DNA of 10,651 bases from the NCBI GenBank assembly GCA_015232955.1, contig JADFYS010000045.1, forward strand, positions 1 through 10,651, written 5' to 3'. Of this stretch, positions 6,351 to 10,651 are shown piece by piece. The notes beneath the pieces were generated by a model. It searched no databases. It was not told where the DNA came from and saw only the letters and a program-made list of their open reading frames with translations. Position 1 is the first letter of the stretch. Every line of letters begins with the position of its first letter. This DNA is from Gammaproteobacteria bacterium (lineage in GTDB: Bacteria; Pseudomonadota; Gammaproteobacteria; Thiohalomonadales; Thiohalomonadaceae). The translations under genes were made by a program, and so were the position numbers.

Positions 6351-8798
6351 TTAAGAGGCAACAATATTCACCAGACGCCCAGGAACGACGATCACCTTGC
6401 GCAGCTGCTTCCCCTCGGTAAAGCGCACGGTATTCGGCTCGGCCAGTGCCGCCGCTTCGATCTCCTCCCTTGTCGCTCCGGTAGCCACTTCGACCTTTCC
6501 CCGCACCTTACCGTTGACCTGCACCACCAGCTCCAGGCGCTGCCGCACCAGCGCCGCCTCATCCACCTCGGGCCACGCTGCGGTGAGGATATCCTCACCC
6601 AACCCGAGTGCCTGCCACAGTGTATGGCTGATATGGGGAGCGATGGGCGCCAACAGCCGCAACAGAATGGAGATCCCCTCCCGCCGCAGTGGTGCGTCCG
6701 TCGCTTCGGTCAGGGTGGCGAGGTGATTCATAATCTTCATGCAGGCGGCCACCACCGTATTAAACTGGTAGCGGGCAAAGTCGGCAAGGGCCTGCTGCAG
6801 CACCTCGTGGATCTCCCGTCGAACTGCGGCCGCTTGCGCAGACAGGCTGCCCGTCTCTACCGCTGCACTGCTAATCTCTTCACCGTAATCGCAGGCGTAA
6901 CTCCAGAGTCGCTTCAGAAAACGGTGCGCCCCCTCGACACCAGAGTCGTTCCACTCGAGGGACTGCTCGGGGGGGGAGGCGAACATCGTAAACAGCCGCA
7001 CCGTGTCGGCACCATAGCGCTCGATCAGCTGCTGCGGATCGACCGTATTCCCTTTCGATTTCGACATCTTGCTCCCATCCTTGAGCACCATCCCCTGGGT
7101 GAGCAGCGCCTGAAACGGCTCATCAGAGCTGACCATCCCCTCGTCCCGCAACAGCTTATGAAAAAAACGGGCGTAGAGGAGGTGGAGGATGGCGTGCTCG
7201 ATCCCCCCGATATATTGATCCACTGGCAGCCAGTAATCGGCGCGTCTGTCGAGCATCGCCGATTCACTGTCGCGGCAGCTATAGCGGGCGTAGTACCACG
7301 ACGACTCCATAAAGGTGTCAAAGGTGTCGGTCTCACGCTCGGCTGCACCGTTACAGAGAGGGCAGGTGGTTTCATAAAACGATGCCATCTTCTTGAGCGG
7401 TGAACCCACCTCTGCCATCTCCACCTCTTGTGGCAGAATCACCGGCAGATCCGCCTCTGGCACCGGCACTGCGCCACAGCTGGGGCAGTTGATGATCGGT
7501 ACCGGACAGCCCCAGTAGCGCTGTCGTGAGACCCCCCAATCCCGGAGACGGTAGTGGATGGTCTTCTTCCCCCGCCCCAACGCCTCGAGATCGGCGGCGA
7601 TGGCATCAAACGCCGCCTCTGATGTGAGGCCATCATATTTGCCAGAGTTGATTAGCACCCCTTTGCGGGTAAACGCCTGCTGCTGCAGATCTGCCGCCTC
7701 ATCACCTTCCAGCGGGGCGATCACCTGTTTTAGCGCCACCCCATATTTTGCGGCAAACTCCCAGTCGCGCTGATCGTGTCCGGGCACCGCCATCACCGCC
7801 CCCTCTCCGTACCCCATAAGGACGAAGTTGGCGGCGAAGATCGGCACCGCCTCACCGGTCAGAGGGTGTATCGCCTTTAGCCCCGTCGCCACCCCTCTCT
7901 TCTCCGCCGTCTCCAGCGCCGCCTCTGAGGTCTCCATGTGGGAGCACTCTTCAATAAATGCCGCCAACTCCGGGCGCTCTGCCGCTGCCTGTTGTGCCAA
8001 TGGGTGTTCTGGCGCTACCGCAACATAGGTCACCCCCATCAGGGTATCGGGGCGGGTAGTGAAAACCTTAAGCGGCTCTCCCGCCACCTCAAAACTGAGC
8101 TCCACCCCTTCCGAACGGCCGATCCAGTTGCGCTGCATCGTCTTCACCTGCTCTGGCCACTGCTCGAGCTGATCGAGATCGGCAAGTAGCTCCTCGGCAT
8201 ACGCGGTGATCTTCATAAAATATTGCGGGATCTCTTTATGTTCAACCTGAGTGTCACAGCGCCAGCAGCGCCCCTCGATCACCTGCTCATTGGCGAGTAC
8301 CGTCATGTCGTGGGGACACCAGTTGACCGGAGCGGTCTTTTTGTAGACCATCCCTTTTTGAAAGAGGCGGGTGAAGAGCCACTGCTCCCAACGGTAGTAA
8401 TCGGGATGACAGGTGGCGATCTCCCGCTCCCAGTCGTACCCAAACCCGAGGCGCTGCAACTGCTGCTTCATATACTGGATGTTTTCGAGGGTCCAGCGCG
8501 CCGGGGGGATACCGTTCTTGATCGCAGCATTCTCCGCCGGCAGACCAAAGGCGTCCCACCCCATCGGTTGCAGCACATTTTTACCCAACATCCGCTGATA
8601 TCGACTCACTACATCGCCGATAGTGTAGTTGCGGACATGGCCCATATGGAGACGACCACTGGGGTAGGGGAACATCGACAGGCAGTAGAACTTCTCCCGC
8701 TCACTCTGATCTTCTGCGCGGAATCTGTTGTTCTCCTGCCACTGCTGCTGCGCCTGGATCTCAATCTCTTCGTGGTGGTACTGCTCTGGTAGTCTCAT
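6351..8798 (-). CDS. leuS: Leucyl-tRNA synthetase LeuS
   Basis: Class I synthetase that charges tRNA-Leu with leucine using ATP and edits mischarged products. The 815-residue form shows the HIGH-type motif HMGH (51-54) in FPYPSGRLHMGHVRNY and KMSKS (577-581). The CP1 editing domain has TTRPDT (247-252) and GHDQRD (340-345), whose aspartate is the usual editing residue. Zinc-type cysteines occur at 161, 178 and 181 and at 438, 441, 479 and 482; the second cluster (CPSC, CPLC) is absent from E. coli LeuS as I recall. It lacks the longer E. coli insert just before KMSKS. ATG at 8798 matches the family N-terminus (PEQYHHEEIE); ATG at 8813 would add five residues. Neither has a strong ribosome site. 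The frame is open to 9155, but that region is antisense to the divergent gene. Confidence 0.98.
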   Translation of the reverse strand: MRLPEQYHHEEIEIQAQQQWQENNRFRAEDQSEREKFYCLSMFPYPSGRLHMGHVRNYTIGDVVSRYQRMLGKNVLQPMGWDAFGLPAENAAIKNGIPPARWTLENIQYMKQQLQRLGFGYDWEREIATCHPDYYRWEQWLFTRLFQKGMVYKKTAPVNWCPHDMTVLANEQVIEGRCWRCDTQVEHKEIPQYFMKITAYAEELLADLDQLEQWPEQVKTMQRNWIGRSEGVELSFEVAGEPLKVFTTRPDTLMGVTYVAVAPEHPLAQQAAAERPELAAFIEECSHMETSEAALETAEKRGVATGLKAIHPLTGEAVPIFAANFVLMGYGEGAVMAVPGHDQRDWEFAAKYGVALKQVIAPLEGDEAADLQQQAFTRKGVLINSGKYDGLTSEAAFDAIAADLEALGRGKKTIHYRLRDWGVSRQRYWGCPVPIINCPSCGAVPVPEADLPVILPQEVEMAEVGSPLKKMASFYETTCPLCNGAAERETDTFDTFMESSWYYARYSCRDSESAMLDRRADYWLPVDQYIGGIEHAILHLLYARFFHKLLRDEGMVSSDEPFQALLTQGMVLKDGSKMSKSKGNTVDPQQLIERYGADTVRLFTMFASPPEQSLEWNDSGVEGAHRFLKRLWSYACDYGEEISSAAVETGSLSAQAAAVRREIHEVLQQALADFARYQFNTVVAACMKIMNHLATLTEATDAPLRREGISILLRLLAPIAPHISHTLWQALGLGEDILTAAWPEVDEAALVRQRLELVVQVNGKVRGKVEVATGATREEIEAAALAEPNTVRFTEGKQLRKVIVVPGRLVNIVAS

Positions 8799-8843
8799 GG
8801 TGGAAAAGGCCATCCGTCTTCGCTGTTGGGTTAAAATGGGGGT

Positions 8844-8872
8844 AGGATACCGCAGCGGCCCCGCTAAATGAA
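8844..8872 (-). promoter_or_regulatory. Candidate sigma-70-type promoter of the leuS operon
   Basis: On the minus strand, TTCATT (8867-8872) and TATCCT (8844-8849) are separated by 17 bases, giving a start near 8837 and a leader of about 40 bases. The spacer contains a perfect inverted repeat (AGCGG/CCGCT, 8854-8865). Matches to consensus are moderate. Confidence 0.35.
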
Positions 8873-8896
8873 CTACAGCTTGAGCCAAGGATGCGC

Positions 8897-8902
8897 TATG
8901 AT
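8897..8902 (+). promoter_or_regulatory. Candidate -10 element of the divergent plus-strand pair
   Basis: TATGAT lies about 44 bases before the first plus-strand ATG (8946). A second option, TATAAC, is at 8908-8913. Neither has a convincing -35 hexamer at normal spacing; TTGAGC at 8880-8885 is too near the first and too far from the second. Confidence 0.25.
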
Positions 8903-8945
8903 GACCATATAACCCTCTAATCATCCAGCTTTTGAAGGATCTGCC

Positions 8946-9191
8946 ATGGCCATTCGCTCTTTTCTCTTTTGCGATATCTGCAATCCAGATGCGATTCGGG
9001 TTCCCGACTACCGTCGCAATGAAAAACGCAACTCCCGCTCTGGCCGCCGCTTTACTGATGGCAGAAAATGGGTTGAGGCGAGCCGCGAGGTGGCCGCTAC
9101 CGAACATGGCTGGTTCTATGACAGCAATCAGCGCGACATCTGCCCCGCCTGCCAACCCATCGTCACCCGTTTAGAAGGAGAGTTATCATGA
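8946..9191 (+). CDS. Small four-cysteine (probable zinc-binding) protein, function unknown
   Basis: An 81-residue product with two CxxC knuckles: CDIC near the start (Cys9, Cys12) and CPAC near the end (Cys66, Cys69). Together they could form one four-cysteine zinc site that folds the ends together. The middle (21-48) is very basic, with RSGRRFTDGRKW, which could contact nucleic acid; a short hydrophobic, aromatic stretch HGWFYDS precedes the second knuckle. There is no signal peptide or membrane helix. I do not recognise a named family. The start is well supported: AAGGA lies six bases upstream (8935-8939). The stop overlaps the next ATG as ATGA, so it is coupled to the ybeL-type gene. Zinc binding is inferred from cysteine spacing alone. 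Confidence 0.8.
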   Translation: MAIRSFLFCDICNPDAIRVPDYRRNEKRNSRSGRRFTDGRKWVEASREVAATEHGWFYDSNQRDICPACQPIVTRLEGELS

Positions 9192-9718
9192 GTAGTGAAA
9201 ATAGAGATGATGGGCTGAGTCAACGCCTAATTTCGGGGTATCACCATCTGCTCCTCAATCTCCACCGCCTCTATCAGCGCGATGGTGCAGAGCAACAGCC
9301 CGGCATCTATCAGAATATCGACTCCCTCTCAGAACAGCTCTCTGAAATCGTTGAACTAACCCGCGAAGAGCAGCAGCGGATTAGCGACTATCTGAAGCGC
9401 GATCTCGAAGATGCTGCACAGTTTCTGATCGAAGGGGGTCAAGAGCTAAAAGAGTGGCTCCGTTTTGACATCGCCCTCATTGAAGAGGGTCTGGCTGAGG
9501 CGTTCAGCAACTCGGTGGATCAGACCCGAATCGAGCTCGAGCAGCTCAAACAAGAGGTGGCGCGGGGCGGTCAGTGGCAGAGTGGCGAAATCTGTGGTGT
9601 CGGCACCCTGCAGTGCAGCAGCTGCGGTCGTGTAGTCAGCTTCCGGCAGCCCGGGACGATCCCGATCTGTCCCGAATGTGGCGGCAAGCTCTACCAGCGC
9701 CTCCCTGAAGAGGCGTAA
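9188..9718 (+). CDS. ybeL: YbeL-type zinc-ribbon protein (DUF1451 family)
   Basis: A 176-residue protein whose N-terminal two thirds (1-125) are helical and strongly charged, probably coiled coil, followed by a C-terminal zinc ribbon. The ribbon cysteines are CSSC (143, 146) and CPEC (161, 164). The preceding segment WQSGEICGVGTLQC matches the corresponding part of E. coli YbeL (HSGEVVGLGNLVC), and the CPECG...RLP end agrees too. The family's function is unknown to me. In E. coli ybeL also lies next to leuS in divergent orientation, so the neighbourhood is conserved. AAGGAG seven bases upstream (9175-9180) gives a strong start at 9188. The gene ends 27 bases from the stop of the convergent FKBP-rhodanese gene. 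Confidence 0.9.
   Translation: MSSENRDDGLSQRLISGYHHLLLNLHRLYQRDGAEQQPGIYQNIDSLSEQLSEIVELTREEQQRISDYLKRDLEDAAQFLIEGGQELKEWLRFDIALIEEGLAEAFSNSVDQTRIELEQLKQEVARGGQWQSGEICGVGTLQCSSCGRVVSFRQPGTIPICPECGGKLYQRLPEEA
9697..9716 (+). other. Hairpin at the 3' end of the ybeL-type gene
   Basis: CGCCTC (9698-9703) and GAGGCG (9710-9715) pair perfectly around a six-base loop, overlapping the final codons. No T run follows, so it is not a standard intrinsic terminator, but it could protect the transcript end between two convergent genes only 27 bases apart. Confidence 0.25.
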
Positions 9719-9745
9719 TCCACACTCCAGCTAAGGTTGGGGAGG

Positions 9746-10474
9746 CTACTTCTCCACCGGATGACCGGTCTTCATCCAGTCGGTAATCCCTTTTTCAACA
9801 TTAATCACCCCGCTATAACCAAACTGGGTGCTAAGGGCGTTGGCGAGGACGGCAGTACGATTGCCGGTGCGGCAGATCACTATAAACGGCTCATCCTTCC
9901 CCACCTTCTTTTCGAGATCGCCTAGAAAACTACGCACAAACTGCCCTCGGCCATCAAAGGCGGTAAGACGGATACTCCCCGCCACAACACCGGTCTTTTG
10001 CCACTCATCCGGACGACGGATATCGATTATCTTCACCCCAGAGCGGAGCTTCTCTTCCAACTGTTGGTTATTAATCGAGCTAAAAGGTGGGGGGGTCACC
10101 CCCAGCAGCTCAATCTCAAAACGGAGGGTGGCGTTGGCGGGAATCACGCCACCTGCCCCTCGGCTGCCGTAACCCATCTCCGGCGGGATCACCAGCTCAC
10201 GCTTCCCCCCCACCTTCATCCCCAACACCCCCTCATCCCAACCGCGAATCACCTGCCCCATACCGACGGTAAACGAAAACGGTTTATTGCGGTCATGGCT
10301 GGAATCAAACTTCTTACCGTCGGTGAGCCAGCCGGTGTAGTGCACCTCGACCTTGGAGTGCGCCACCGCCGCTGCCCCGTCACCCTCGACCCGATCCGTA
10401 ATCTGCAGTGATGCAGCCTGTAGGGCAGATGAAGAGAGAAAGAGTACCGGCAGGAGAAAACGGAGTAGTGACAT
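9746..10474 (-). CDS. Exported FKBP-type peptidyl-prolyl isomerase fused to a rhodanese domain
   Basis: A 242-residue two-domain protein. Residues 1-21 are a signal peptide (MSLLRFLLPVLFLSSSALQAA), so it should act in the periplasm. Residues about 37-126 are a complete FKBP domain: VEVHYTGWLTDGKKFDSS, FTVGMGQVIRGWDEG, YGSRG and IPANATLRFEIELL retain the usual Tyr, Phe-Asp, Val-Ile, Trp and Phe pocket residues, so prolyl isomerase activity is likely. Residues about 133-240 are a single rhodanese domain with LRSGVKIIDIRRPDEW and an intact active loop CRTGNRT (201-207), so persulfide chemistry is possible. The ATG at 10474 has GAGG five bases upstream and gives a clean signal peptide; an upstream start at 10519 would lie in the leader. 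It stands alone, convergent with the ybeL-type gene, with its own promoter. The domains are clear; the joint function is unknown. Confidence 0.93.
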   Translation of the reverse strand: MSLLRFLLPVLFLSSSALQAASLQITDRVEGDGAAAVAHSKVEVHYTGWLTDGKKFDSSHDRNKPFSFTVGMGQVIRGWDEGVLGMKVGGKRELVIPPEMGYGSRGAGGVIPANATLRFEIELLGVTPPPFSSINNQQLEEKLRSGVKIIDIRRPDEWQKTGVVAGSIRLTAFDGRGQFVRSFLGDLEKKVGKDEPFIVICRTGNRTAVLANALSTQFGYSGVINVEKGITDWMKTGHPVEK

Positions 10475-10539
10475 CACAACCTCAGAAATAAAGGGGGAAA
10501 GAGAGGGGAGGAGAGGCAAGCCTCCTCATCCGAGCGCAA

Positions 10540-10548
10540 ATTATAGCA
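10540..10548 (-). promoter_or_regulatory. Extended -10 promoter of the FKBP-rhodanese gene
   Basis: On the minus strand TGCTATAAT gives a consensus TATAAT hexamer (10540-10545) preceded by a TGn extension, which often replaces the need for a -35 box; no good -35 is seen. The inferred transcript start is near 10533, leaving a leader of about 59 bases that contains an imperfect GAGGAGGC/GCCTC hairpin (about 10508-10527). The remaining bases to the window end (10549-10651) are AT-richer and show no gene. Confidence 0.6.
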
Positions 10549-10651
10549 CCGCATAGTTTGAAAGATTGTAACTATTCATCCTAACTTGCATGAATGGTGC
10601 GGCGTCACCCTCGATTATGAAATGTATTTCACGCTAATGATCATGCCAGAT

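Noticed and set aside
6624..7403. A 259-codon plus-strand open frame antisense to leuS.
   Set aside because: It lies wholly inside LeuS, which has intact motifs throughout, and its translation shows no domain.
8799..9155. Extension of leuS by 119 residues to the start at 9155.
   Set aside because: The extra part is antisense to the well-supported 81-residue four-cysteine gene and has no counterpart in LeuS; known N-termini begin near 8798.
9697..9745. Bidirectional intrinsic terminator between the convergent ybeL-type and FKBP-rhodanese genes.
   Set aside because: A 6-bp hairpin exists but no T run follows on either strand, so a terminator cannot be claimed.
1..10651. Novel defence system, prophage, insertion sequence, CRISPR array, tRNA or rRNA.
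   Set aside because: No transposase, integrase, nuclease or toxin-like product, no direct repeat array and no tRNA-like cloverleaf was seen; almost all space is filled by recognised housekeeping genes.

Overview
The window is an ordinary housekeeping segment of a gammaproteobacterial chromosome with a few unusual accessory genes. Gene order points to this class: leuS-lptE-holA, then nadD-rsfS-rlmH, all on the minus strand, with a ybeL-type (DUF1451) zinc-ribbon gene divergent from leuS, much as I recall in Escherichia coli. ProA and LeuS also read like gammaproteobacterial family members. The fairly high GC, the free-standing CBS-GGDEF protein and the FKBP-rhodanese fusion suggest an environmental, perhaps sulfur-oxidising, lineage rather than an enteric one; that is inference only.

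Layout, left to right. Positions 1-97 are non-coding and rich in short inverted repeats. On the minus strand (transcribed right to left) lie a diguanylate cyclase with four CBS motifs (98-1435), rlmH (1498-1965), rsfS (1968-2342), nadD (2339-3031), an unrecognised small envelope protein (3013-3456) and proA (3437-4693). These six genes overlap or nearly abut and probably form one transcript from a promoter just upstream of proA, where a 7-bp inverted repeat sits. After a 137-base gap come holA (4831-5838), lptE (5846-6334) and leuS (6351-8798), a second tight minus-strand operon transcribed from near 8840. The leuS upstream region is shared with a divergent plus-strand pair: an 81-residue four-cysteine protein (8946-9191) and the ybeL-type gene (9188-9718), coupled by an ATGA overlap. 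A convergent minus-strand gene (9746-10474) encodes an exported FKBP prolyl isomerase fused to a rhodanese domain and has a clear extended -10 promoter.

Together the genes cover leucyl-tRNA charging (leuS), outer-membrane LPS assembly (lptE), the DNA polymerase III clamp loader (holA), proline synthesis (proA), NAD synthesis (nadD), ribosome silencing (rsfS) and 23S rRNA modification (rlmH), with c-di-GMP signalling appended to the end of the operon. Non-ATG starts appear frequent: the best-supported starts of proA and the cyclase are TTG, and that of rlmH is CTG. I see no phage, IS element, CRISPR array, tRNA or defence cassette, and no convincing new multi-gene system. The most interesting items are the FKBP-rhodanese fusion, the unknown envelope protein, the small four-cysteine protein and the CTG start.
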